Source: DASPUH01 sp035622975 (GTDB taxonomy: Bacteria > Chloroflexota > Limnocylindria > Limnocylindrales > CSP1-4). From it: DNA of 47,920 nucleotides. The position numbers and the translations under genes are program-made. The stretch's first letter is position 1. The number at the start of each line of letters is the position of its first letter. This document shows, piece after piece, positions 13,501 through 22,046 of this stretch. The DNA lies in contig DASPUH010000058.1 in the NCBI GenBank assembly GCA_035622975.1, positions 1 to 47,920 on the forward strand, in the 5' to 3' direction. Under the pieces are notes generated by a model. The model ran no database searches. It saw only the letters and a program-made list of their open reading frames with translations, and was not told where the DNA came from.

Positions 13501-15207
13501 TCAGGGGGCGAGGCGCCAGTCCAGGATGTCCCAGAAGCGATCGGAGGGGCTCCCGAGCGGCACGATGCCCGGCCCGCTGACGGCATCGCGGTACACGACC
13601 ACGCGCGCCGGGAAGACGAGGGGCAGGAACGGCAGCTGGGCGCCGAACGCTGTGATGAGGGCCGCCACCCGCTGGGCGTGGACCGCCGGGCTGGCGTAGG
13701 CGTGGGCCGCCGCCAGCAGCGCGTCGAACGAGGTGCTCTCGAAGCCGGCCAGGTTCGTGCCGCCCTTGACCGCCTGGGCCGAGGTCAGCAACGGCTGCAG
13801 GTCCGGCAGGCGGCCCAGGTCCATCTCCAGCAACGCGACGGTGAAATCGTGCTGCAGGAGGCGCTCCTGGACCAGCTCGCTCGGCGGCAGTTCCGTCAGC
13901 GTCACGTGGAGACCCAGGCTGGTCCACGCCGCGACCACGGCGTGGGCCACGGCGTCGAGAGTGGGGTTGGCGCTCGCCTGGACCGTCACGACGTCGAAGG
14001 TCACGACGCCCTTCACGCCGGGCGCGGTCCAGCCGCCGGGGCCGTGTTTCCAGCCGGCGGCGGTGAGGGCGGCCGCGGCCGCGGTGGTGCTGAAGGGCGG
14101 TGGCGTGGCCGTGAGCGGTGGCAGGCCGGCGGTCGTCGGCGGGAACGGGGTCGTGGCCACGGTGGCTGCGCCATGGAAGATGGTCTGGACCATGGCCCCG
14201 CGATCGATGGCGCGCAGCAGCGCCGCCCGCACGCGGGCGTCCCGGAAGAGCGGCTGTCCCACGCGGACGTTCATCACCGCGGCGAAGAGCGTGGCCTGGG
14301 GATAGTCCAGGGCGCGGATGCCGGCCTGGCCCGCGAGGGCCGCCGCATCGTCCGGCAGCAGGCCGTCGGCGCCGTCGAGGTCGCCGCGACGGAAGGCCGC
14401 CGCCAGGGCGGCGGCGTCGGGGTACAGCTGGAACGTGATCGCCGGCACGGCCCCGGCGACGATGGCGGTGGCCTCAGGCGCGGCCTGGTGGGGTGCCAGC
14501 ACGAGCCGGACGACGTCGCCGTCCCGTCCGGCGACCTGGTACGGACCGTCGCCGACGGGCTGCGTATCGAAGCCCAGGGCGGGCAGCTCGGCGACCGGCG
14601 TGGCCTGCAGGAGGTGGGCCGGGACGACCGGCTGGGTGGTGACATCGAGGAACGAGGCGCTCGCGTCGGTGAGGGCCAGCACGACCGTGCCCGCATCGGG
14701 AGTCGTGACCGTGACCCCGCGCCAGGCCGCACCGTTGGGCCCGTCATAGGCCGGATCCTGGAGGACGCGGATGGTGTACGCCACGTCGGCCGCCGTGACG
14801 GGCTGCCCGTCGGCCCACACGGCGTCGGTCCGCAGGTGGAAGGTGTACGTATGGCCATCGTCGGTGACCTGCCAGCTCGACGCCAGGTCCCCCACGAGGG
14901 CTCCACCGGCGCCGGTCCGCGTCAGGCCACGGAAGACGAGGGCATCGATGTCCCGCTCCGCCGGCAGCGCGGCGTACAGCGGGTCAAGGGTGTCGAGGAG
15001 CCCGACGACCCCCAGTCGAAGGCCGGCCGGCGCAGCGCTCGGGACGGGGGTCGGCGACGCTGGGGGGTGACTGGTCGCGGGCGGGGCGGCCACCTGCGCA
15101 GCCAGCAGGAGGCTCAGGAGCAGGATGCCCGAGCCGACGACCGCGCGGTCCCGGCGACTGGGCCAGGCCGCGGTCGCGGGTGGGAGGCGCGGCGGGCTAG
15201 GCGCCAG
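13501..15207 (-). CDS. Peptide/nickel-type ABC transporter solute-binding protein, probable non-canonical start
   Basis: About 568 aa if started at CTG 15207; 530 aa from the first canonical codon (GTG 15093). The body is a family 5 extracellular solute-binding protein: TLDPLYAALPAERDIDALVF, LASSWQVTDDGHTYTFHLR, GQPVTAADVAYTIR and PLFRDARVRAALLRAIDR are the family's landmarks. Such proteins capture oligopeptides or similar solutes for an ABC importer. Between 15093 and 15207 the same frame encodes a basic stretch and a hydrophobic signal (RRDRAVVGSGILLLSLLLAA). The true start is therefore upstream, where no ATG, GTG or TTG exists before the in-frame stop. CTG at 15207 overlaps the secG stop by 11 nt. 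No permease or ATPase genes are adjacent. Confidence 0.8.
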   Translation of the reverse strand: MAPSPPRLPPATAAWPSRRDRAVVGSGILLLSLLLAAQVAAPPATSHPPASPTPVPSAAPAGLRLGVVGLLDTLDPLYAALPAERDIDALVFRGLTRTGAGGALVGDLASSWQVTDDGHTYTFHLRTDAVWADGQPVTAADVAYTIRVLQDPAYDGPNGAAWRGVTVTTPDAGTVVLALTDASASFLDVTTQPVVPAHLLQATPVAELPALGFDTQPVGDGPYQVAGRDGDVVRLVLAPHQAAPEATAIVAGAVPAITFQLYPDAAALAAAFRRGDLDGADGLLPDDAAALAGQAGIRALDYPQATLFAAVMNVRVGQPLFRDARVRAALLRAIDRGAMVQTIFHGAATVATTPFPPTTAGLPPLTATPPPFSTTAAAAALTAAGWKHGPGGWTAPGVKGVVTFDVVTVQASANPTLDAVAHAVVAAWTSLGLHVTLTELPPSELVQERLLQHDFTVALLEMDLGRLPDLQPLLTSAQAVKGGTNLAGFESTSFDALLAAAHAYASPAVHAQRVAALITAFGAQLPFLPLVFPARVVVYRDAVSGPGIVPLGSPSDRFWDILDWRLAP

Positions 15208-15436
15208 TGGTCGCCGGCAGCGTCAGCGCGTAGGCGGCGAAGGAGAAGACGACCCACACGATCGTGATGATGATCGTGAAGCGGTAGAGGGTCTTCTCGA
15301 TGCCGCGACGGCTGCGGTAGACCGCCGAGTCGCCACCGAAGGCCGAGGACAGGCCGGCCCCGCGGGACTGGAGCAGGATCGATGCCACCACGCCGGCGCT
15401 GAGCGCGATCTGGCCGAGGGCGAGGAAGGGGTCCAC
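15197..15436 (-). CDS. secG: Preprotein translocase subunit SecG
   Basis: 79 aa, the usual size. Two transmembrane helices (about 5-24 and 52-75) flank the conserved loop LLQSRGAGLSSAFGGDSAVYRSRRGIEKTL, in which the GAGLSSAFGG segment is the family signature. SecG assists SecYEG-mediated protein export. The start is GTG at 15436, with GGAGGA upstream at rather long spacing. Its own extended -10 (TGCTATCCT) lies at 15482-15474, in the 57-bp gap after gpmI, so it may be transcribed both from that promoter and by read-through. Confidence 0.92.
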   Translation of the reverse strand: MDPFLALGQIALSAGVVASILLQSRGAGLSSAFGGDSAVYRSRRGIEKTLYRFTIIITIVWVVFSFAAYALTLPATTGA

Positions 15437-15473
15437 GGCTGCGGAAGGTCCTCCGATGGGGTGAAGCCCGCGC

Positions 15474-15484
15474 AGGATAGCACG
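15474..15484 (-). promoter_or_regulatory. Extended -10 for secG
   Basis: The minus strand reads CGTGCTATCCT, identical to the 11-mer before the tRNA-Phe cluster (11327-11317). TGC plus TATCCT fits an extended -10, giving a leader of about 31 nt that includes GGAGGA. Confidence 0.5.
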
Positions 15485-15493
15485 GCCTCCGCC

Positions 15494-17062
15494 TCATCCC
15501 GCCGCAGGCGGCTCCAGCAGGTCGTGGCCGGTCATGCCGGCGGTGGGCGCGAGGCCGGCCCGCGCGAGCAGGGTGGGGGCAACGTCGGCCAGCACGCCAT
15601 CGCGGAGGCGTGCGCCGCGCACGCAGGTCCCCGCCAGGAGCAGCGGCACCGGGTTGAGGGAGTGCGCCGTCACGGGATGCCCGGCCGCATCCGTCATCTC
15701 GTCGGCATTGCCGTGGTCGGCGGTGATGCAGAGCAGCGCCCCACCGTCCGGCTCGGCCGCGTCGAGCGCCAGCACCGCCCCGGCCACCCGGCCGATGGCC
15801 GCGTCGAGCGCCTCCACGGCTTGCACCGCGGCGGCGAACTGACCGGTGTGGCCGACCATGTCGGCGTTGGCGAAGTTGGCCACGAGGAAGTCGAAACGGT
15901 TGCTCGCAAGGGCCGCCAGCAGCCCCTCGGCGATCTCCGCGGCGCGCATGGCCGGTTCCAGGTCGTAGGTCGCGACTTGCGCGCTCGGCACCAGCTCGCG
16001 CTCCTCGCCGGGCCAGGCGGCCTCCGTGCCGCCGTTGAAGAAGTAGGTCACATGGGCGTACTTCTCGGTCTCCGCCACGTGGAACTGGCGCCAGCCCAGC
16101 CCGGAGAACCGCTCCGCGAGGCTGGGCACGACGAGCGGCGGGAAGGCCACCGCCACGGGCAGGTCGCCCTCGTACTCGGTCAGCGTCACGACCAGCAGGT
16201 CGACCGGCCGCTCGCCGCGCTCGAAGCCTTCGAAGTGCTGGTCCACCAGGGCGTGCGTCAGCTGGCGGGCGCGGTCGGCGCGGAAGTTCATGTAGACCAC
16301 GGCGTCGCCGCTGCGGATCCGGCCGTCGAGGCCGCCGATGACCGTCGGCTGGACGAACTCGTCGTCCTCGCCCCGGGCGTAGGCAGCTTCGATGGCGGCC
16401 ACGGGGTCCGCCGCCGGAAGGCCCACGCCGCGCACGATCGCCGCATAGCCGCGGGCCGTGCGGTCCCAGCGGTGGTCACGGTCCATGGTGAAGTAGCGCC
16501 CCGCCACGGTCGCCACCCGCGCCGCGGGGCAGGCGCTCACCAAGCGGGTCAGGAGGTCGCGCATGAAGCCCGCCGCCGAGCGCGGCGGCGTGTCCCGGCC
16601 GTCCAGGATGGCGTGCACGACGATGTCGCGCACCCCGTCGCGGCACGCCAGCTCGGCCATCGCCACCAGGTGGCGATCCATGGCGTGCACGCCGCCCGGG
16701 CCGATGAGGCTCACCAGGTGGAGGCGCCGTCCGGGCTCCGCCGCCCGCCGGCACGCGGCTCGCAGGACCTCGTTGGCGGCGAACGAGCCGTCGGCGATCG
16801 CGGCATCGATGCGCGGCAGGTCCTGCAGCACGGGTCGCCCCGCGCCCAGGTTCAGGTGGCCGACCTCGCTGTTGCCCATCTGGCCGGCCGGGAGGCCCAC
16901 CGCCTCGCCCGAGGCCTCCAGCCGGCTGTGAGGCCACGCGTCCAGGAGGGCGCGCCAGGCTGGCATCCGGGCCGTAGCGATAGCGTCCGCCGCCGGCCGG
17001 CTGCCGATGCCGAACCCGTCCAGCACGAGCAGGACGATCGGCCGCGGCCGCCCCCCGCTCAC
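15494..17062 (-). CDS. gpmI: 2,3-bisphosphoglycerate-independent phosphoglycerate mutase
   Basis: 522 aa. It interconverts 3- and 2-phosphoglycerate in glycolysis using two Mn ions. The first metal-binding loop is IVLLVLDGFGIGS. The catalytic Ser lies in QMGNSEVGHLNLGAGR. ILDGRDTPPRSAAGFM, YMNFRADRARQLT and the C-terminal metal sites NADMVGHTG and ITADHGNADEM are all intact. The GTG start at 17062 overlaps the tpiA stop by 4 nt (GTGA), which decides the start, since codons upstream are the shadow of tpiA. Adjacent tpiA and gpmI supply two glycolytic steps from one transcript. Confidence 0.96.
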   Translation of the reverse strand: MSGGRPRPIVLLVLDGFGIGSRPAADAIATARMPAWRALLDAWPHSRLEASGEAVGLPAGQMGNSEVGHLNLGAGRPVLQDLPRIDAAIADGSFAANEVLRAACRRAAEPGRRLHLVSLIGPGGVHAMDRHLVAMAELACRDGVRDIVVHAILDGRDTPPRSAAGFMRDLLTRLVSACPAARVATVAGRYFTMDRDHRWDRTARGYAAIVRGVGLPAADPVAAIEAAYARGEDDEFVQPTVIGGLDGRIRSGDAVVYMNFRADRARQLTHALVDQHFEGFERGERPVDLLVVTLTEYEGDLPVAVAFPPLVVPSLAERFSGLGWRQFHVAETEKYAHVTYFFNGGTEAAWPGEERELVPSAQVATYDLEPAMRAAEIAEGLLAALASNRFDFLVANFANADMVGHTGQFAAAVQAVEALDAAIGRVAGAVLALDAAEPDGGALLCITADHGNADEMTDAAGHPVTAHSLNPVPLLLAGTCVRGARLRDGVLADVAPTLLARAGLAPTAGMTGHDLLEPPAAG

Positions 17063-17880
17063 GAGGCGGCGCGGCGGGCGCGCGCGGTGAGGGCCGCGCG
17101 GGCGACGATGCCGGCCATCTCCTCGACCTTGAGGCTTGCCCCACCGACCAGGGCCCCATCGAGATCGGGCTCGGCCATGAAGGGGTCGATCGTGGCGCTC
17201 GTGACGCTGCCGCCGTAGAGCACCGGCACGGCCTCGGCGACGCCACGGGGCCAACCCCACCCCCCCAGCGTGGCGCGGATCACGCGCGCGATGGCGGCCG
17301 CGTCGGCGCTCCGTGCCGTGCGCCCGGTACCGATGGCCCACACGGGCTCGTAGGCGATGACGAGCCGCGTCGCCAGGGCCGCGTCGTGATCGACCTCGCC
17401 CGGCGAGCCGGCGGCGAAGCTCGCCCAGGCCCCTTCCAGCTGGTCGCGCACGACAGCCTCGGCGCGGCCGGCGTCGCGGTCCTCCAGCCCCTCCCCTACG
17501 CACAGGATCGGCCGCAGGCCCGCCTCCAGGCAGCGCCGCAGTTTCTGCCCGATCTGGGCGTCCGTCTCCCCCGCGTCCCGGCGTCGTTCGGAGTGGCCAA
17601 CGATGGCCCACGTCGCGAGGCCCGCGACCATCGCCGCGGCGATCTCCCCGGTGTAGGCCCCGGCCGTCGCGTGGTGCACGTTCTGCGCCCCGACCGCGAC
17701 ATCGCGTCCGGTGAGGGCATCGCGCACCGCGGCAAGGGCCACGAACGGCGGGCAGATGACCCGCACCACGTCGGGCTCGGCGGTGGCATCGGCGAGGGCC
17801 AGCGCGAGGCGCCCGGCATCGGCGGGTGTGGTGTGCATCTTCCAGTTGGCGGCGATGATCACGGGTCGCATCGGCTCCAT
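17059..17880 (-). CDS. tpiA: Triose-phosphate isomerase
   Basis: 273 aa from ATG 17880 (MEPMRPVIIAANWKMH); ATG 17871 is an alternative that gives the usual 270-residue form. Catalytic residues are present: Lys in NWKMH, His in VGHSERR and Glu in AYEPVWAIGTGR. The phosphate-binding loop LYGGSVTS and the closing GGASLKVEEMAGI are conserved. It interconverts dihydroxyacetone phosphate and glyceraldehyde 3-phosphate. It starts 17 nt after whiA and overlaps gpmI, inside the long export/metabolism gene string. Confidence 0.96.
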   Translation of the reverse strand: MEPMRPVIIAANWKMHTTPADAGRLALALADATAEPDVVRVICPPFVALAAVRDALTGRDVAVGAQNVHHATAGAYTGEIAAAMVAGLATWAIVGHSERRRDAGETDAQIGQKLRRCLEAGLRPILCVGEGLEDRDAGRAEAVVRDQLEGAWASFAAGSPGEVDHDAALATRLVIAYEPVWAIGTGRTARSADAAAIARVIRATLGGWGWPRGVAEAVPVLYGGSVTSATIDPFMAEPDLDGALVGGASLKVEEMAGIVARAALTARARRAAS

Positions 17881-17897
17881 GATGGCAGCGTGACCGG

Positions 17898-18680
17898 TCA
17901 GCCGCCGGCCATCGCCTCGTCGAGAGCGACGAGACGCTCCAGGGCGCGCTGGACCGCCGGGCGTGACAGGCCCGTCTCGGCCGCGAGTTCGGCGAGCGAG
18001 GCCTCAGGCGATGCCCGGCGAGCCTGGGCCACGGCCCGGACGGATGCCGCCTGGCTGGCGAGCCGGCCCGCGCCCTCCACCCGCTCGATAGCCCGCACGT
18101 GGCGGGCGGCGGCGGCGGCGACGCGCGCCAGGTTCGCCGTCTCGGCGTTGAGGGCCCGGTTGAGCTGGCCGCGCAGCGCCCGCACGACCAGCCGGCTCTC
18201 CAGCTCCAGCACGGCCGCCGAAGCGCCGGCCGACCGGAGAAAGCGCACGATGGTCTCGGTCCGCTTCCAGGTCACCACGCCTGCCGCCCGCCGGATGCGC
18301 CACGAGGCCGGCAGGCCGATCGCGGCGAGGCGGGCCGCCAGGCGTTCCGCCTCCTGCGCCGGCACCACGAACTCGAGGTGCAGCCGCCCGGCCGCGAGGC
18401 TGAGCGAGCCGCACGCCAGGAACAGGCCGCGCAGGTACGCCAGGCGGCAGTGGCGGGCAGCGTCCTCCCAGGCGAAGGTGGCTGACGGGCCGTGCTCCAG
18501 GCGCACGGCGAGGCGGGCCACGGCGGCCGTCGGCGCCTGACCCCGAGCCGCCGGGCCAAGGCCCTCACGCTCCGCCGCCCGGCAGCAGGCGCGTCCGGGT
18601 TCCACGGCCGCCAGCTCGCCGCGGAGCGCGGCGACGAGGTCGCGCGACGGACGGTCCGGCGTCCGGGGCGGCGCCGGCAC
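17898..18680 (-). CDS. whiA: WhiA-type DNA-binding protein
   Basis: 260 aa, shorter than the usual 310-330. The N-terminal domain, derived from LAGLIDADG homing endonucleases, shows CRLAYLRGLFLACGSLSL, the WhiA hallmark, and KRTETIVRFLRSAGA. The C-terminal helix-turn-helix reads SLAELAAETGLSRPAVQRAL. WhiA controls sporulation or division genes in actinobacteria and affects division in Bacillus; its role here is unknown. The GTG start lies 5 nt after the yvcK stop. The yvcK-whiA linkage, with rapZ upstream, is the conserved gram-positive arrangement. The shortness lies mainly in the N-terminal and linker parts. Confidence 0.9.
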   Translation of the reverse strand: MPAPPRTPDRPSRDLVAALRGELAAVEPGRACCRAAEREGLGPAARGQAPTAAVARLAVRLEHGPSATFAWEDAARHCRLAYLRGLFLACGSLSLAAGRLHLEFVVPAQEAERLAARLAAIGLPASWRIRRAAGVVTWKRTETIVRFLRSAGASAAVLELESRLVVRALRGQLNRALNAETANLARVAAAAARHVRAIERVEGAGRLASQAASVRAVAQARRASPEASLAELAAETGLSRPAVQRALERLVALDEAMAGG

Positions 18681-18685
18681 GCGGT

Positions 18686-20020
18686 TCAGGCGGTGCGCGC
18701 CACGCCGGCCGGCGCGCCGAGTGCACCGGCCTCGAGCAACGCCAGCAGGGCTGCCGCGAGGTGGTCGGGGTCGTGGTGGTGCCCGTTGCGGTGGTCAACG
18801 ACGTCGCCCAGCACGAGCCGCGGGCGATCCTCGCCGGCCGCCACGTCGATGCGGACCGGCGCCACGGGCCAGCCTTCGGGCGCCCGCGACTCGGGCACGT
18901 CGTTGACGACGACGACGTCGACCGCTCCCAGGATGCCGTGCGTCTCGAGCGCCCTGAGGTGGTCGGAGAGGGCGAAGCCTTCGGTCTCCCCCTGCTGCGT
19001 GGCCACGTTGGCGACGTAGGCGCGCACCGCCCGGGTCGCGAGCAGCGCGTTGCGGATCTCGGGGATGAGCAGGTTCGGCAGGAGGCTGGTGTAAAGGCTC
19101 CCGGGCCCCAGCACCACCAGGTCGGCTCCGCTGATGGCCTCGGTGGCCTCGGCCGTCGCGTGGACGTCGGCGGGCGTGATCCACACGCGCCTGATGCCAC
19201 GCGCGGCGGCGATGAGCGACTGCCCGTCCAGGCGTGACCCGTCGGCCAGCTCGGCGTGGAGGGTCAGCGGCACGGCCGCGCCGGGCACCACCTGGCCGCG
19301 CACGGCGAGCACGCGGTTCGATTGCCGCACGCCCTCCTCGAAGTCGCCCTCGATGTCGCTGAGGGCGGCGATGAGGAGGTTGCCGAAGGCGTGCCCGCTG
19401 ACCCGGTCCGAGCCGGAGGGGGTGCTGGGGAAGCGGTACTGCAGGAGGCGTGTCATGACCGGCTCGGCATCGGCCAGGGCGGCGATGCAGTTGCGGATGT
19501 CGCCGACCGGCGCGATGCCGAGCTCGTGGCGCAGTCGACCGGACGAGCCACCGTCGTCGGCCACCGCGACGACCGCGGTGATGTTGCTCGTGTAGGCCTT
19601 GAGGCCGCGCAGCAGGGTCGAGAGGCCGGTGCCGCCGCCGATCGCCACGACCCGCGGGCCGCGGGCCAGCGAGCGCTTCTGGTAGATCAGCTCGACGAGC
19701 GGCTCACGCCGCTGCTGGAACGGCGCCAGGACCGCCCGCAGCAGGCCCCACAGGCCGACGGCGAAGACGAGCACGCCACCCCCCACCAGCACCACCGGCC
19801 GCAGGGCGAGGGGCAGGAACTGCAGGGTCAGCCACCACAGCACGGGGGCCTGGGCGGTGTCGTCGGGCGCCAGGTCGCGATACAGCTGGCGCAGGACGAG
19901 CGCGCCGGCGAAGGCCACCAGCGCCTCGCCGACGAAGACCGCCACCAGCCAGCGCTTGAGGCCCATGCCCGGACGCAACCAGCGCCGGTAGCGGCCCCAT
20001 CGCGTCTCCGGCGCGCTCAC
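18686..20020 (-). CDS. yvcK: YvcK/CofD-like protein with N-terminal membrane segment
   Basis: 444 aa. Residues about 124-430 are the YvcK domain: RVVAIGGGTGLSTLLRGLK, VADDGGSSGRLRHELG, PVGDIRNCIAALA, SGHAFGNLLIAAL and VLGPGSLYTSLLPNLL. YvcK binds UDP-sugars and is needed for growth on gluconeogenic carbon and for cell-wall homeostasis in Bacillus. The N-terminal 120 residues add two hydrophobic helices (about 22-45 and 66-98), so this form is probably membrane-tethered, unlike the soluble Bacillus protein. The GTG start overlaps the rapZ stop by 4 nt. Confidence 0.92.
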   Translation of the reverse strand: MSAPETRWGRYRRWLRPGMGLKRWLVAVFVGEALVAFAGALVLRQLYRDLAPDDTAQAPVLWWLTLQFLPLALRPVVLVGGGVLVFAVGLWGLLRAVLAPFQQRREPLVELIYQKRSLARGPRVVAIGGGTGLSTLLRGLKAYTSNITAVVAVADDGGSSGRLRHELGIAPVGDIRNCIAALADAEPVMTRLLQYRFPSTPSGSDRVSGHAFGNLLIAALSDIEGDFEEGVRQSNRVLAVRGQVVPGAAVPLTLHAELADGSRLDGQSLIAAARGIRRVWITPADVHATAEATEAISGADLVVLGPGSLYTSLLPNLLIPEIRNALLATRAVRAYVANVATQQGETEGFALSDHLRALETHGILGAVDVVVVNDVPESRAPEGWPVAPVRIDVAAGEDRPRLVLGDVVDHRNGHHHDPDHLAAALLALLEAGALGAPAGVARTA

Positions 20021-20907
20021 GCCTTGTCCAGCTCGCGGTGCCAGACGCTCACCGGGCCATACCCCATCGCGCGCAGGTCGTCGGCCATCGCCTCGGCGAT
20101 GGTGATCGAGCGATGGTAGCCGCCGGTGCAGCCGACGGCGATCGTCAGGCGGTTCTTGCCCTCGCTCTCGTAGGCCGGGATGGCGAAGGCCAGGAAGTCG
20201 TGGGTGAAGGCCAGGAACCGCTGCGCGGCGGGCTGACCGAGGACGAAGGTCCGCACCGGTTCGGCGAGCCCGGATAGCGCCCGAAGTCCCGGCTCGTAGT
20301 AGGGGTTCACCATGAACCGCACGTCGAAGACGAGGTCGGCCTCCAGCGGCAGGCCGTACTTGTACCCGAAGCTGATGAGCTGGATGGCGATGCGGTCGCC
20401 CTCCTCGTCGGGCTGGAGGGTGGCGAAGATGCGCTCGCGGAGCTGTCGGCCGGACAGGTCGGACGTGTCGATGACGACGTCGGCCTGGTCATGCACCTCT
20501 TGGAGCATCGCCCGCTCGGCGGCGATGGAGGCGGCGATCGAGCCACGGCCTTCCAGCGGGTGGCGGTGGCGGGTCTCGCTGTAGCGCCGGATGAGGACCT
20601 CGTCTCGAGCATCCAGGAACAGCACCTGGGGCACGATGGAGCGGCCCTCGAGGGCGCCCATGACGGCCCCGAAGGCGACGGCCGCATCGCCTGAGCGGAC
20701 GTCGAGCACGAGGGCGACCCGCGCGAAGCGTTGGGGCTCCGACGCCACGAGCTCGGCCATCTCCGGCAGCAACTCCGCCGGCAGGTTGTCCACGACCAGG
20801 TAGCCCAGGTCCTCGAACAGCTTGCTGGTGGCCGTCTTGCCGGCACCCGAGAGGCCGCTGATGACGGCTACGTGCTGCCGTCGCGGTGGCTGGGCCGGCT
20901 CAGCCAC
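20017..20907 (-). CDS. rapZ: RapZ-family nucleotide-binding protein
   Basis: 296 aa. The P-loop GLSGAGKTA is at 18-26. Other landmarks are FEDLGYLVVDNLPAELL, VLFLDARDEVLIRRYSETRHRHPL, ISFGYKYGLP, DVRFMVNPYY and the C-terminal IAVGCTGGYHRSITIAEA. In E. coli RapZ is an RNase adaptor controlling glmS small RNAs; in gram-positives the role of YvcJ is less clear. The GTG at 20907 is chosen because it starts just before the P-loop strand and overlaps the tatC stop by 8 nt; longer starts would run through the tatC 3' end. Confidence 0.93.
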   Translation of the reverse strand: MAEPAQPPRRQHVAVISGLSGAGKTATSKLFEDLGYLVVDNLPAELLPEMAELVASEPQRFARVALVLDVRSGDAAVAFGAVMGALEGRSIVPQVLFLDARDEVLIRRYSETRHRHPLEGRGSIAASIAAERAMLQEVHDQADVVIDTSDLSGRQLRERIFATLQPDEEGDRIAIQLISFGYKYGLPLEADLVFDVRFMVNPYYEPGLRALSGLAEPVRTFVLGQPAAQRFLAFTHDFLAFAIPAYESEGKNRLTIAVGCTGGYHRSITIAEAMADDLRAMGYGPVSVWHRELDKA

Positions 20908-21727
20908 CGCCGGCCCGACGCGCTTCGTCGGCGGCGGCCCGCGCCGCATTGCGGTCCGAGCGGGCCAGGAGCTGGATGGTGACCTCATAGAGGATGTACA
21001 TCGTGATGCTCATCATCGTCGGGCTCACGGGGTCGCCGCCGGGCGTGATGATCACGGCGAAGATCACGATGGCCAGGATGGCGTAGCGGCGGTTCCGCCG
21101 CAGCAGGTCGAGCGACAGGACATGGAGCCGGACCAGCAGGACCAGGACCATGGGGAATTCCATGACCACCCCGAAAGCAAGGAAGAGCAGCGTCACGAAG
21201 CCGAAGTAGGACTCGAGGGTCCAGGCGTTGACGCTGATGCCCGGCGTCGAAAAGCCCTCCAGGAAGGCGATGGCCCACGGCAGGACGAAGTAGGCCACCA
21301 CCAGGCCGACCGCGAAGAAGACGCCGGCCAGGGGGATCCAGGGCCGCGCCACCGCCCGCTCGTGGGCCGTGAGGCCAGGTGCGATGAAGCGCCACAATTC
21401 GAATAGGAACACCGGCAGGGCGATGGCGAAGCCGACGATGAAGGCCAGCTTCAGCTGGATGAAGAAGCCGCCGCCGACGGTGATGATCTGCAGCGGCTGG
21501 TGGATCGGCGCGGCAAGCAGCGTGAGGACACTCCCGCCGAAGACGTAGCCGATGCCCGACCCGATGACGAGCGCCACGATCGAGATGAAGAGGCGCCGGC
21601 GCAGCTCCGAGAGGTGGTCGACGAGGCTCATCACCGCGCCTTCCGGTTCGACCGCCGGGGCCGGCGTCAGGGCGGGCGCGCCAAGCGACCCGCCGGGCGG
21701 GACGTCGCGCAATTCGATCTCGGCCAT
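20900..21727 (-). CDS. tatC: Sec-independent translocase subunit TatC
   Basis: 275 aa. A 30-residue N-terminal extension precedes the conserved MSLVDHLSELRRRLF. Six hydrophobic segments follow, with FELWRFIAPGLTAHER, the SYFGFVTLLFLAFGVVMEFP region and VIITPGGDPVSPTMM as family landmarks. TatC is the receptor for twin-arginine signal peptides and exports folded proteins. It starts 19 nt after tatA and overlaps rapZ. No separate tatB is present, suggesting a minimal TatA-TatC system. Confidence 0.95.
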   Translation of the reverse strand: MAEIELRDVPPGGSLGAPALTPAPAVEPEGAVMSLVDHLSELRRRLFISIVALVIGSGIGYVFGGSVLTLLAAPIHQPLQIITVGGGFFIQLKLAFIVGFAIALPVFLFELWRFIAPGLTAHERAVARPWIPLAGVFFAVGLVVAYFVLPWAIAFLEGFSTPGISVNAWTLESYFGFVTLLFLAFGVVMEFPMVLVLLVRLHVLSLDLLRRNRRYAILAIVIFAVIITPGGDPVSPTMMSITMYILYEVTIQLLARSDRNAARAAADEARRAGGG

Positions 21728-21746
21728 CGCGGCAGGCGCGGGCCGG

Positions 21747-22046
21747 CTAGGCGCCGGGGCCGCTCGGCTCGGAGGGCCCCGTGGTGGCCGCCGGGGGCTC
21801 GCTGGCGGCGGTCGCCGGGGCGGGCTGCGGCGGCGCCGGCGGCGCCACCGCGGGAGTGGTGGCCACGGTCGGCGCGGCGGGCGCCGCGCCGATCTTCACC
21901 GCGTCGGTGGTCTCACTGATCGCATGGCGGAACTCGCGCAACGAGCGACCGAGCGACTGGCCCATCTCGGGCAGGCGCTTCGGGCCGAGCACGATGAGCG
22001 CCACGACCAGGACGAGGATGAGCTCCGGGGCTCCGATGTCAGGCAT
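21747..22046 (-). CDS. tatA: Twin-arginine translocase subunit TatA/E
   Basis: 99 aa. The start MPDIGAPELILVLVVALIVL is the short TatA membrane helix, followed by GPKRLPEMGQSLGRSLREFR, the amphipathic helix signature. The last 45 residues are Pro/Ala/Thr-rich and likely disordered. The ATG at 22046 overlaps the 3' end of pyrF by 8 nt, and tatC follows after 19 nt. Confidence 0.95.
   Translation of the reverse strand: MPDIGAPELILVLVVALIVLGPKRLPEMGQSLGRSLREFRHAISETTDAVKIGAAPAAPTVATTPAVAPPAPPQPAPATAASEPPAATTGPSEPSGPGA

Noticed and set aside
15125..17218. A 697-codon plus-strand frame opposite secG and gpmI
   Set aside because: Shadow of gpmI; no protein-family signal, and the minus strand carries intact catalytic motifs.
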